A DNA stretch of 64,000 bases from JAUIAS01 sp030425395 (GTDB lineage: Bacteria; Pseudomonadota; Alphaproteobacteria; Rhodobacterales; Rhodobacteraceae), in assembly GCA_043553855.1 (NCBI GenBank), contig CP121336.1:3286001-3350000 (forward strand). The letters run 5' to 3'. The notes beneath the pieces are model-generated. The model did no database searches. It was not told where the DNA came from and saw only the letters and a program-made list of their open reading frames with translations. Of this stretch, positions 1 to 7,973 are shown piece by piece. Position numbers and translations under genes: made by a program. How positions within the stretch are numbered: the stretch's first letter is position 1; every line of letters starts with the position of its first letter.

Positions 1-273
1 TTTCATTTACGCCCGGTTCCAGACCGAGTGTGCCCTGGATTGATCACCACTTAGGCGTGAGGCCGTCAGTCCGGAAAATGCGTGCGGCAATGCTGTCGTT
101 GGATAGCGACTCGTGTCTGTGGACTCGAGCTGCGCATTTTCGAACATTTTGCCGGCGCAAAAGGATATTTTTATCCACCCGCAATTGGCATGAACCCCCG
201 GAGACATATAGCAGCATCGCCATGTAAAATTTGCTGGCACACGAACGAGATGTTTCGAGCAGGGGACGAAGAT
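1..273. other. Left-end non-coding stretch
   Basis: No supportable gene lies here. Reading frames across it are long only as shadows of the next gene and contain no recognisable domain. The last part carries the ribosome-binding site AGGGGA at 261-266 of the gene starting at 274. A promoter is expected here, but I cannot point to a convincing -35/-10 pair. Confidence 0.5.
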
Positions 274-1215
274 ATGGTTGATCACACCATTCGGGAGCAT
301 ATCCTGAGCAACGGTCAGGAACGCCAGTTCCGCTCCGAATTCACCAAAAGCGACTGGGCGCGGACAACCCGCCTCCGCGATGTTCTGGAGGTACCGGAGC
401 AAACCTTCCGCGCTCTCACGATACAGCGCGGGATGGGCACAGTCTCGGTGGCGCGGATCCGGCAATTGCTGGCCCGCACCTTCTCGGAGACCTACCCCGA
501 CCATTGGGAAGAGGCCAAGAACGCCGTGGAAGCTGACACCCCTGCAATCGGGCTTCGGGCGCGAAAACTGGCGGAATTCATCACCGCTTGGGGGTGCAAA
601 TTCGACAGCATTGCCGTCACCGGCCGGTTTGTCCCGTCAAACGGTATCAGCCTGCGCAAAATGTATCAGGAACTGACGGACGGGGCCGAATTCGTCTATG
701 CTTCCGAGACCATCCCCATCGTGATCAAGACCGAAGCCACGGTGCAGGCTGAATCCGGTTTGGACCGGTCTATGAACCGGATGAACCGTCGGCTGCGCAC
801 AGCGGTGCAGGACGGCTACCGGGATGTGCAAGTCAGCGGTTTGGTGCTGATTGACACCTTTATGATGGACGATCTGCTGCACGGGTGGCGGTATTACCGC
901 GACATGACCGAGGGCGATCGCATCAAACAACTCCGGATCATGTATGATTTCTACAGAACTCACACCGGGCAAAAGGTCTATGTGACCGATTTCCATGCGA
1001 CTGGCCTGTCTCCGGCCATCGTCTGGGGCGACCGCCCGCTGATGCGGCATTCCTTTGGCGGGTTCCTCGAACTCACCGCGCCGGATCTGGTGGAGCTGTT
1101 CCGCGACCGCGCCGAACAGGCGCGCGACATGGGCGTGCCGCTCAAGGTCTGGTTCGCCATGCATGTCGACCATCCTGTCATCGCCGCCGCGATCCGGCCG
1201 GAGCCAGTGGCCTGA
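274..1215 (+). CDS. Uncharacterised protein, tandem paralogue A
   Basis: This is a 313-residue protein of a family I do not recognise. It is soluble, with no signal peptide or membrane segment. It is clearly paralogous to the next gene (1528-2436). Both share an N-terminal part of the type FR.EF..S.....TRL.D.LE.P, then RIRQLLA..F...P..W.EA, RARKLA.FI..W, and a C-terminal D..HPVIAA. Residues 130-200 have strand-like aliphatic stretches around IPIVIKTE. I chose the ATG at 274 because AGGGGA lies 7 nt upstream; an in-frame extension to 82 has no such site. It sits at the outer edge of an integrase/primase element and could be its cargo. Function unknown. Confidence 0.8.
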   Translation: MVDHTIREHILSNGQERQFRSEFTKSDWARTTRLRDVLEVPEQTFRALTIQRGMGTVSVARIRQLLARTFSETYPDHWEEAKNAVEADTPAIGLRARKLAEFITAWGCKFDSIAVTGRFVPSNGISLRKMYQELTDGAEFVYASETIPIVIKTEATVQAESGLDRSMNRMNRRLRTAVQDGYRDVQVSGLVLIDTFMMDDLLHGWRYYRDMTEGDRIKQLRIMYDFYRTHTGQKVYVTDFHATGLSPAIVWGDRPLMRHSFGGFLELTAPDLVELFRDRAEQARDMGVPLKVWFAMHVDHPVIAAAIRPEPVA

Positions 1216-1527
1216 CCCGTGGCTGATGCAAAGCCGAACTATCTTAGGTGCATCGTGTGCGGGACATTGGATAATGTGTGCGGGTATTCGTTTGAAACCC
1301 TGTTCGTCATAGGGAAAAACCTTGACACCCGCGCGACAAACCGCACGCTCGATCGCCGTCGGCGCAGGATGGGTAAAGTCATTTTGATTTCAAGAGCCCC
1401 TTTAAAACAACATCCAAGATGTGTATATATCGAAGAAATTAGTTTTTATTTAAAGAACAACAGGGAATTCACGCTGGCGCGCATCCTGATGAGCACCTCA
1501 AGCTGACTTCATTTCCCGGAAAGGCCC
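1216..1527. other. 312-bp intergenic region between paralogues
   Basis: An AT-rich stretch (about 1380-1470) interrupts otherwise GC-rich DNA. The right end holds the ribosome-binding site GGAAAGG (1518-1524) of the next gene. An open frame at 1219-1506 shows no homology-like features and I do not accept it as a gene. The AT-rich part probably holds the promoter for paralogue B, but I see no clean -35/-10 pair. Confidence 0.4.
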
Positions 1528-2436
1528 ATGCATAAGAACCTGATCGACGAACTAGACGGCCAGATTGGCCACAAAGGGTTTCGCGCCGAATTCCTGAACT
1601 CGCAGTTCTGCCGGAACACGCGGCTTCTCGATATTTTGGAGAACCCCGAGGGAAGCTGGGCTGCCATGCAAACCGCGCGCGGTCTGGGGCGGATTTCCAT
1701 GTCTCGCCTGCGCCAACTCGTGGCAAAACGGTTTGCCGACCAATTCCCCGAGGACTGGCGCGAGGCCCAACGCGCCCTGTCTAAAGATGCTGAGCCCGAC
1801 GGCCCCCGCGCCCGGAAACTGGCGCGGTTCATCGCGATCTGGGACGCACGGCAGGAGGCTTTCGAGGTGTCGGGGCGCTATCTGACCACCTACGAGGCCT
1901 CCATCATCCGCAACCTCGAGAGCGGCGCAAGGCTTCTCGTGGCGCATAACACGCTGCCGCTGATGCTCAAGACACCCGATGTCACATGGGCCGAGACGCG
2001 CGATGTGCTCTCCGAAGCCGACCATCAGGCAAACCTACAAAAATACAGGGCGAACGCACGCCCGGTGCCTGCGGGCTCCTTTGCCACCGCCGAGAAAACC
2101 GCGCTGGACAATCTGGTCACAGGCGATGGCCCCTACAAGGACCTCAGCCCTGAACAGCGCAGCCGCCAGTTCGCCGTGATTCTGGAGCATAACGGGCTTT
2201 ATCCAGACATGAGCATGGTCGTTGTCGACTACCGGCATATCAATCTGTCACCGGGTCTGCTTCTTGGCGGGGATTATCTCCTGATCCCGTGTTGCGGTGG
2301 CTACATCGAATTGCACGCCCCCGACCTGACCCAGATCTTCACCGACCGGATGGAGGCCGCCCGGAAAGTCGGTGAACATTTCCGCGACTGGCTTGCCCGT
2401 CACCGCGACCACCCGGTTATCGCCGCCGTTCTCTAG
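1528..2436 (+). CDS. Uncharacterised protein, tandem paralogue B
   Basis: This 302-residue soluble protein is homologous over its length to the gene at 274-1215. Shared signatures are FRAEF, TRLLDILE.P, SRLRQLVAKRF, RARKLARFI..W, SGRY, LPLMLKT and the C-terminal RDHPVIAA. Between roughly residues 160 and 215 it diverges from its neighbour, with a different linker. The start is the ATG preceded by GGAAAGG 3-9 nt upstream. I know no domain for the family. The tandem arrangement with more than half the sequence diverged points to an old duplication, perhaps giving a heterodimer or two specificities. It converges on the helicase gene at 2722, with a large inverted repeat in between. Confidence 0.8.
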   Translation: MHKNLIDELDGQIGHKGFRAEFLNSQFCRNTRLLDILENPEGSWAAMQTARGLGRISMSRLRQLVAKRFADQFPEDWREAQRALSKDAEPDGPRARKLARFIAIWDARQEAFEVSGRYLTTYEASIIRNLESGARLLVAHNTLPLMLKTPDVTWAETRDVLSEADHQANLQKYRANARPVPAGSFATAEKTALDNLVTGDGPYKDLSPEQRSRQFAVILEHNGLYPDMSMVVVDYRHINLSPGLLLGGDYLLIPCCGGYIELHAPDLTQIFTDRMEAARKVGEHFRDWLARHRDHPVIAAVL

Positions 2437-2721
2437 GCTCTGACCCAGACCGCGCTGGCCAGAATCCGGCGCAGCACACAAAGCCGAACTGCCGCCATTG
2501 GTGAGGATTTCCATCTCAAACATCAGCACGTGCTTACGGCTATCATTAAGCCTCCTGGGTCAGGCCAAGATGTCCGGTCGAAATGAGACCAGTTCACAAA
2601 CTTCTCGGCGTGACCCCCTGCTACAATTGCTACAACTGCTACAAATGAGGGAGTGAAGAAGATTTTGTAGCAATTGTAGCAATTGTAGCAGGGGTGGTTG
2701 CCTACTTGCCCTACTAATCGC
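2437..2721. other. Convergent intergenic region with repeat array
   Basis: Two genes converge here: paralogue B ends at 2436 and the DUF3987 gene ends at 2722 on the other strand. The only structure is the inverted repeat array at 2615-2694, listed separately. The remainder shows nothing recognisable. Confidence 0.5.
2615..2694. repeat. Inverted array of TGCTACAA repeats
   Basis: The left arm (2615-2645) and right arm (2663-2694) are inverted repeats of about 31 bp with one mismatch, separated by 17 bp. Each arm consists of three near-identical 8-9-bp units: TGCTACAA on the left and TTGTAGCAA on the right. The stem is AT-rich in its units and has no T-tract, so it does not look like an intrinsic terminator. 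Periodic short units beside a primase/helicase pair suggest an iteron-like binding array, such as a replication origin or a regulator site. Confidence 0.6.
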
Positions 2722-4227
2722 TCAACTCACCTGAGGGGTGCCTTTGACAATGCGCCAAGCCTCCTTTCGAGACCTACCATTCACCTTAGCGCCTGGCTCA
2801 AGGCGGACAATCCAACCGTGCTTTTCCAGTATAGCCAAGGCCGCTCGTGCTTTTCGCGTTTCGCGAAGAGCCCCAGGCCCGTGTTGCACCACGTCGCGAG
2901 CCGGTATGTATTCATTTGCCCAGATTTCCAACAACCATTTACGGAGTGCTTCGGCTTTGTCCGTTTCAGCGGAAATCACTGCCATGGATATCACGCGCAA
3001 GGCTTCTGACAGGTAATATGTCGCAAGCTCGATGCCGTTCGCCATGTCCTCCTCAGAAACATAATCGGCATGAATGTTGCGGAACAACGTCATAACGCCT
3101 GCAATACGCGCCGCTTGCTCCGCTGCCTTGGAGGCTGTGCCGGTGATCCCGGCGAAAGCTCCGCCGGGGGCTTGCTTCGCCTCGACGATATCTGCGAAAG
3201 TTTCGAGACGCTCACGCGCACCCTGCGAGAGCGGCAGAGTTCGTGGAGTGAGCTCGCGGGTGGCCGGGTCCATCGGCATGTCGGTGTTAAGAATTGCGCG
3301 TATGTTCTGTTGAAAAACGGCCAGTGCGCCTTCGCTGTATCGTGCGTTATTTTGGAAACGGGTGCCAATTGTGCTCGGTGGATGGCAGATCAGGAAGCGG
3401 GGCAGAAAGCCCGTGTCCGCCGCCATCGGATCAGCCATAAATGCCTGAGCCACACCTGGCTGCACCATCAGGTTGACAGCCAACCGCTTGCCAGGAAGGG
3501 TCAGGTGACCATCGCCGGATCGAGTGCGCCGGATTGGGTTACCCTGCCAGAGATCGTTAAACGCCGCCAAGGTCTTTTGGCGGTTCTCGCGGTTCATGGC
3601 ATGACCCCCAAGGAATTGCCCGCCTTCGTCACTGAAAAGCCCCAGCGACGGTTGCCCTGTCGCAAAGAGCCGTGTCAGCCCTTCGAGCGTCGGTTCCGTT
3701 ACCGTTCGGTCAGCGGAAGGCGGTGTCGCCGGTTCCGGGCCCAGCGCCGCCAGATCAGCTTGCGCCGCCGTGCGTTCAACGCCATTGGCCTTGTTCGCCT
3801 CCCGCAAAATACGGTCGCGGTCACCTTTCCAAAGCGCATAGTCATTTTTCCACTTATCCGTCTCTCGTGCGGCCTCGCGGGCCTGTTCCCTTTCGTGGTC
3901 GCGAAGCGCAGACAGAAGCAGCGCGTCGCAGGCGGATTTGCGTTCGCCGGATCGGGCGATGGTCATGGTGTAAAGCGAAACGGGGCGTGGCCCACCCAGC
4001 GTCTCGACATTGGCGAAGCCTTGAACGGCCAAGGATGCCGCGGCCAAAGCCGATTGCGCCGGTATCGCCACAGGGGCTTGCGTCATGCCCTGCACGGCTT
4101 CGACAGCGGCGCGCAGCGGACCAAGCGCGTGCACCGGGTAGGCTTTACCGGGTGGAAGTTCTCTGACCAGTGGTTGAGGTTCCTCCGGCACATATTCAGT
4201 TTCGGTAAACTTCGGCTTGTCGTTCAT
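2722..4227 (-). CDS. DUF3987 (YfjI-like) helicase-like protein
   Basis: This 501-residue protein has the DUF3987 layout found in P4-like elements and prophages beside a primase. An N-terminal alpha-rich segment contains the Walker-A-like sequence ARSGERKS at residues 91-98. Then follow an acidic region, the conserved segment LGLFSDEGGQFLGGHAM near 200, and a helical C-terminus. It probably acts as an NTPase in element replication. Its start overlaps the primase stop by 4 nt (ATGA), so the two are translationally coupled. The last 60 residues look like a winged-helix domain (RKARAALAILEKHGWIVRLEPG, given in two parts here: RKARAALAILEK and HGWIVRLEPG). The biochemical role of the family is not firmly established. 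Confidence 0.85.
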   Translation of the reverse strand: MNDKPKFTETEYVPEEPQPLVRELPPGKAYPVHALGPLRAAVEAVQGMTQAPVAIPAQSALAAASLAVQGFANVETLGGPRPVSLYTMTIARSGERKSACDALLLSALRDHEREQAREAARETDKWKNDYALWKGDRDRILREANKANGVERTAAQADLAALGPEPATPPSADRTVTEPTLEGLTRLFATGQPSLGLFSDEGGQFLGGHAMNRENRQKTLAAFNDLWQGNPIRRTRSGDGHLTLPGKRLAVNLMVQPGVAQAFMADPMAADTGFLPRFLICHPPSTIGTRFQNNARYSEGALAVFQQNIRAILNTDMPMDPATRELTPRTLPLSQGARERLETFADIVEAKQAPGGAFAGITGTASKAAEQAARIAGVMTLFRNIHADYVSEEDMANGIELATYYLSEALRVISMAVISAETDKAEALRKWLLEIWANEYIPARDVVQHGPGALRETRKARAALAILEKHGWIVRLEPGAKVNGRSRKEAWRIVKGTPQVS

Positions 4228-5105
4228 GACAAATCTCCGTCCATCAGTATGTCGTTGAAGTCTCGGCCGGTGCCGGGATCCAGGAAGTCTACGCGCCAGC
4301 CAAGGGGATCTGCCCGCGCAGCCAGATCATGCGCCGCCTCACGGCCCGCATAGTCACCGTCAAAGGCAATCGTCAGCCGCCCCGGTTGTGCCGGAAGGCA
4401 CAGCCCGCGAAGCCCCGAAGTGGAAAGTGCGGCCCAGATCGCAGCAGGGCCCTCCAGAATCCCACTGGCCAGCGACAGGGTGCTTTCGATGCCTTCCCCC
4501 ACCACAAGGCGCTGCGGCCCGTCGGCGAGTCTGACAGCGCCGCCTCGGGTGCTGCCCAGCATCGCCTTGGGTGGTGCTATATTTGCTTTGCCGGTGCCAT
4601 CGGCCCGAAGATAGGTGCGATGCACCGCGAAAAACTCCGTGCCCTGAACCTCTGCGACCATCGCCGGATAGCGTTTCGCGGTTGGTCCGTGCCAGCAGTC
4701 CGGGTGAAAGCGAAGAGAAGAGGGCAGGTCACAGGTGATGCCACGGCCACGCAGATAGGTTTCGGCCAGCGTGCCTGTGATCGGCACGGCCTCTCGCCAA
4801 AGCCGCTTGGCCTGTTCGCCACGCCTAGCGGCATCGGCCTCTTCTTCCGCGCGACGACGGGCGATGGTTGCCGCATCCGGTGGCGTGTAGCCCCCCGGAC
4901 GCAGACCCGCCGCCGCCAGAACATCGAGAAAGGCGCAGTCGCTTTTCTTGCAGTGCAGCAGCAAGCGCCCGTCGTGGCCATCTCGAAGCGTGAGGGCGTT
5001 CTGATCTTTGCGCTTCTCGGGCTGACACACGGGACAGGGTGCGGTGCCGTAGGCCCCAAACCATTTGCCCTCAATCGCGATTGTCAGTGTTATCGCGTCG
5101 GTCAT
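4224..5105 (-). CDS. Zinc-finger/Toprim primase
   Basis: This 293-residue protein is a mobile-element primase. The N-terminus has a CHC2-type zinc site (C24-P-V-C27 with H51-C52 and C57). A charged linker RRRAEEEADAARRGEQ follows near 80-95. The C-terminal half is a Toprim fold with the glutamate in VVGEGIEST and the aspartates in AFDGDYAGRE (about 200-260). It is expected to make RNA primers or initiate replication of the element together with the DUF3987 protein, with which it overlaps by 4 nt. It lacks the large middle domain of DnaG, which is usual for this family. The start overlaps the upstream small ORF by 4 nt. Confidence 0.85.
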   Translation of the reverse strand: MTDAITLTIAIEGKWFGAYGTAPCPVCQPEKRKDQNALTLRDGHDGRLLLHCKKSDCAFLDVLAAAGLRPGGYTPPDAATIARRRAEEEADAARRGEQAKRLWREAVPITGTLAETYLRGRGITCDLPSSLRFHPDCWHGPTAKRYPAMVAEVQGTEFFAVHRTYLRADGTGKANIAPPKAMLGSTRGGAVRLADGPQRLVVGEGIESTLSLASGILEGPAAIWAALSTSGLRGLCLPAQPGRLTIAFDGDYAGREAAHDLAARADPLGWRVDFLDPGTGRDFNDILMDGDLS

Positions 5106-5386
5106 ATCGCGCCCTCCGTGAACCTCTCGGTGAGGGCCTCAGATGCGAATGCGCCCAAGGTGGCGCGCAACGGCATCTGGCCTGCGACATCCAGCACCGC
5201 ATAGAAAGACACGATCCAGGCGCGAGAGAGCGGGCGCATGCGCAGCAACGATGTCCGCGCGGAAGCCGTGCGGGCATTGCCATGTTTCGGATGAATTGTT
5301 AGACTTGGAGTGGATTTGGTCCCTACAAAACCACCCCGCCCCGTTCCGGTCCCACAACCGGTCGGGGCGTTCATTTTTCCAGGCAT
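5102..5386 (-). CDS. Small hypothetical protein
   Basis: This 94-residue frame lies between the AlpA regulator and the primase and overlaps the primase start by 4 nt (ATGA), which is the main support for it being translated. The sequence has no recognised domain. It is basic and low in complexity at the N-terminus (GCGTGTGRGGFVGTK) and has a short hydrophobic stretch WIVSFYAVLDVAG in the middle. A second in-frame ATG lies at 5374. It may serve only to couple translation of the primase. Confidence 0.45.
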   Translation of the reverse strand: MPGKMNAPTGCGTGTGRGGFVGTKSTPSLTIHPKHGNARTASARTSLLRMRPLSRAWIVSFYAVLDVAGQMPLRATLGAFASEALTERFTEGAI

Positions 5387-5390
5387 TGGC

Positions 5391-5603
5391 TTAGCCCGAA
5401 GTCGTCGGCAGAGTGGCCAACCACACGTTGACCTCGTTCAGAGACCAGCGCACGGCGCGGGCACCGATCCGGCGCGGTTTGGGGAACTCCGGATCATAGG
5501 ACCCTGAAAAAGGCGTGATCTTCGCGTAGATGGTCGAGCGCGAAAGGCCGATCAGCGTTTCGAGTTGCTTGCGGGTGATGAAGCGGTCGGATTCGGGATA
5601 CAT
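5391..5603 (-). CDS. alpA: AlpA-family HTH transcriptional regulator
   Basis: This 70-residue DNA-binding protein is of the AlpA/excisionase type. The pattern DRFITRKQLETLIGLSRST (residues 5-23) is the helix-turn-helix. FPKPRRIGARAVRW and EVNVWLATLP complete the winged fold. The ATG at 5603 has GGAG 8 nt upstream; a longer frame to 5690 lacks a binding site. AlpA-like proteins in P4-like elements activate integrase or excision and control the primase operon. The promoter at 5711-5740 points into this gene, which is first in the primase operon. Confidence 0.88.
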   Translation of the reverse strand: MYPESDRFITRKQLETLIGLSRSTIYAKITPFSGSYDPEFPKPRRIGARAVRWSLNEVNVWLATLPTTSG

Positions 5604-5710
5604 TCGGGTTCTCCGGTATGCGCTCGGAGAATGCCGTTTAGGACGCACCGCTCCGAGCCTTTCAGTGAAAGGTTCAAGGTTGGCGTGCATCCTGCACTTA
5701 TGGATAACTG

Positions 5711-5740
5711 ATTATACCTAGTGATTCCAGACGAGGTCAA
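5711..5740 (-). promoter_or_regulatory. Sigma-70 promoter for the alpA-primase operon
   Basis: On the minus strand TTGACC (5740-5735) is followed after 18 nt by a perfect TATAAT (5716-5711). It lies about 105 nt upstream of the alpA start and would give a leader of roughly 100 nt. It is the clearest promoter of the left half of the window. Confidence 0.65.
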
Positions 5741-6054
5741 TATGATATGTTGTGTGCCGCTAAGTGCTTCGTATGGCGTTGAAAATGGCTCAATTGATCC
5801 CAGACAGCCTCAGTGCGGACCCCGAAGCCCCAAAAACAGCAGAACCATAAACATTTGTTAGCATCGCGCTTGACCGGAGGTGACCAAGGCTTGCCAAGGA
5901 GGCTCTAGGCGGGCTGAAGAAGAGAGACCGTGATTATCAGGTGCATGGTCGGTTTCGGGGCCCGCTCTGGATACTCCGCATTGGTCGCAACGACATAGCC
6001 AAAGCCCTGATCAGAGCGGCCCCGAAGCCTGCGCTTGTGGTTACTGTGTCGTCC
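5741..6054. other. Intergenic region between alpA promoter and integrase
   Basis: About 310 bp without a supportable gene. It separates the integrase stop from the alpA promoter and probably holds AlpA or integrase arm-type sites. I see no intrinsic terminator for the integrase transcript and no clear repeat. Confidence 0.4.
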
Positions 6055-7350
6055 TTATGGCCCCGAAAGCTGAACAACATTCCCGCTTGCTGCCTGCTCC
6101 CCACGGAGGAAGGACGCCCAATCAGACATCATGGCCCGCCGCCGCTCCAGCATATCCGCCCGCTGGTAAGTCCTCTCGACGTCAGAGCCGATCCAATGCG
6201 CCAGCGCGATTTCGGCCATGTCGCGCGGATATCCGTGTTCGGCTGTCCATTGCCGGAAGGTAGATCGCAGCCCGTGGGGCACCGCCGGACGCTTGGATTG
6301 CGGGTCGAGAAAGCCCTTTCGTCCCGCCTTTTCTTCCATCTCCTGCATGCGCCGTATCACGCTAGAAATGGACATATCCGAGAGCGGCCCACCGCGCTCC
6401 GCGGGAAAGACCAGTTGGGTATCGTTCATGCGCGGAAGAGATCGCAGGAGGGCGACGGCTTCAACCGACAGAGGCACACGGTGCTCACGTCCGTTCTTCA
6501 TCCGGTCCGCTGGAATGGACCACACCGCTTTGGCTTCTCCCGCAGCGCTGGTGTGGTCGCTACTCCCGAAGTCCACGTCATCCCACGTCATGCCCCGCAC
6601 ATCGCCTGAGCGTGCGCCGGTCAGGGTCAGGAATTCAAGCGCGCGTGCGGCTGTCCCTGCACGTTTGGAGAGCGCCGCCCACCAATCCGGCAAATCACTC
6701 AATGCCACGGCCGGGTGATGTTTCGTCTTCGCCACCTTGGACGGCTTGGGCAGTATCTCTGAGAGGTTCCCCTTCCAGCGGGCTGGGTTGTCGCCAGTGC
6801 GATACCCGGCAACGGTCGCCCAAGACAGCACGCTCTCGATACGACCGCGAAGGCGCTTTGCCGTTTCCGTCTTTTCCTGCCAGATCGGCTCCAGAACACG
6901 CAGCACGTCCTGCACAGTGATGTCGGCGACGCGCATTTTACCAAGCACTGGCAACGCATAGGTTTTGAGTGTCGCGCCCCATTGCTTCCGGTGCTTTTCA
7001 CTTTTGAATTCGCTAAGCTTCGTCTCCAGGTATCGGTCGACGGCGTCTTTGAACGTCAGCGCTGCGCGGGCTTTCCGTTTTTCGGCAAGAGGGTCTCCCC
7101 CTGTCATTGCCTTGCCGCGGTTTTCCAATGCCATCTCGCGGGCCATGGCAAGCGATACGGCAGGTGGGCTGCCCAGGCCGAGCTCTGTTCGCTTGCCGCG
7201 AACTGTAATGCGCTGGACCCATTGCCGCGAAAGTGACTTCGTGACGCGCAGGAACAGACCCTCCCCGTCAAAATACTTCCCGGGTTCGTTCACGGTCGCA
7301 ACGAAGCGCGCGGAGAGCGCTCGCTTCGGTCTTCTGTAGCCAATGCCCAC
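6055..7350 (-). CDS. int: P4-type tyrosine integrase
   Basis: This is a 431-residue site-specific recombinase of the P4 integrase group. The N-terminal DUF4102-type arm-binding domain carries LSARFV..V..PGKYFDGEGLFLRV. A core-binding domain follows at about 95-190. The catalytic domain has the first Arg in LTGARSGDVRG (about R247), H-x-x-R in PHGLRSTFRQW (about H359/R362), the second His in AHWIG, and the nucleophile Tyr in ERTYQRADM (about Y395). I place the start at the GTG at 7350 because GGGGGAT precedes it by 7 nt. A GTG at 7377 in the same frame adds nine residues encoded by a tandem 12-bp duplication. All catalytic residues are present, so it is probably active. Confidence 0.92.
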   Translation of the reverse strand: MGIGYRRPKRALSARFVATVNEPGKYFDGEGLFLRVTKSLSRQWVQRITVRGKRTELGLGSPPAVSLAMAREMALENRGKAMTGGDPLAEKRKARAALTFKDAVDRYLETKLSEFKSEKHRKQWGATLKTYALPVLGKMRVADITVQDVLRVLEPIWQEKTETAKRLRGRIESVLSWATVAGYRTGDNPARWKGNLSEILPKPSKVAKTKHHPAVALSDLPDWWAALSKRAGTAARALEFLTLTGARSGDVRGMTWDDVDFGSSDHTSAAGEAKAVWSIPADRMKNGREHRVPLSVEAVALLRSLPRMNDTQLVFPAERGGPLSDMSISSVIRRMQEMEEKAGRKGFLDPQSKRPAVPHGLRSTFRQWTAEHGYPRDMAEIALAHWIGSDVERTYQRADMLERRRAMMSDWASFLRGEQAASGNVVQLSGP

Positions 7351-7351
7351 A

Positions 7352-7375
7352 AATTTATCCCCCAATTTATCCCCC
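7352..7375. repeat. Tandem 12-bp duplication at integrase start
   Basis: AATTTATCCCCC occurs twice head to tail (7352-7363 and 7364-7375). On the minus strand it doubles the GGGGGATAAATT sequence that serves as ribosome-binding site of the integrase, and it blurs the choice between two GTG starts. Confidence 0.7.
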
Positions 7376-7377
7376 AC

Positions 7378-7890
7378 CTATACAAGAATAAAATGGGAAT
7401 TTGCCGGAACGCCTCGAATGAATCAAGGAGTAAATTACATTATAAGCATATACTTATAGGCCATCCTCGGAACTTTGTGGAAACTAGCATGGCTGCTCTT
7501 GGGTCCGCCACCTTACCCCATAAGTAATTGAAAATTTACGACTTTGGTCGATGTGGCTTTGTGTATTCCCCACGTTGTCCGCTTGTTGCTTATTGTATCA
7601 GTAAGAAAGCCGGTATGTTTCGCGCCAGCGCGGCGGAAATTCCTTGCGGAAGTTTGTGTTATCCTTCTGGCGCGCTTTCGTTTGGAATGATGCCGTAAGA
7701 GCCTGCATATTTTCAGGGCGAACTGTTTGGGCAGATCGTATGGCAAGAAACGCCGACCGGTAGGTTCAAAAGCGTTTGGATCGGATTGCGGTGCGTAACC
7801 GTAACGCAGATCGCAATATTTCGCCCATAATGATCGGGCCTCAGGTCTGGCGACGCATGATATCGGCAAGGTGCGCGAATACCTGATTTG
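7378..7890. other. Intergenic region at likely element/chromosome junction
   Basis: About 510 bp without a supportable gene. It contains the near-palindrome TATAAGCATATACTTATA at 7441-7458, a possible integrase or attachment-site feature. A minus-strand frame at 7513-7869 shows nothing protein-like. No tRNA remnant is visible. The base composition becomes more AT-rich than in the flanking genes, in keeping with a junction. Confidence 0.4.
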
Positions 7891-7955
7891 TGAACGCCGT
7901 TCAAATTGTCTTGACGGGGGAAAAATTCTGGCCTACCTGTTGTGAACGACGTTCA
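7891..7955. promoter_or_regulatory. Two perfect 13-bp operators around a promoter
   Basis: TGAACGCCGTTCA (7891-7903) and TGAACGACGTTCA (7943-7955) are perfect palindromes with the same half-site TGAACG, 52 bp apart. A -35-like TTGACG lies at 7911-7916 and a weak -10-like TACCTG 17 nt further on. Bound protein would flank and cover the promoter of the genes starting at 7974. The TetR-type regulator at 9213 is the obvious candidate. Confidence 0.7.
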
Positions 7956-7973
7956 TAAATGGGAGGATAAGAC

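Larger units (their letters stand above)
2722..7377 (-). mobile_element. P4-like integrative element (satellite) core
   Basis: A minus-strand set of integrase, AlpA regulator, small unknown protein, CHC2/Toprim primase and DUF3987 helicase-like protein is the classical core of P4-like satellites and small integrative elements. No structural phage genes are present. The integrase start faces the chromosome on the right, so the right end probably lies within 7378-7890. I could not find a tRNA fragment or matching direct repeats there. The left end is undetermined; the tandem paralogues at 274-2436 may be inside it. Confidence 0.65.

Noticed and set aside
1219..1506. 95-codon frame between the two paralogues
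   Set aside because: Overlaps AT-rich probable promoter DNA, has no ribosome-binding site and ends just before the next gene. The CxxC pair near its start is not enough to support it.
3070..4353. 427-codon plus-strand frame over the DUF3987 gene
   Set aside because: Low-complexity Arg/Cys-rich sequence without domain, opposite to a well-supported gene coupled to the primase.
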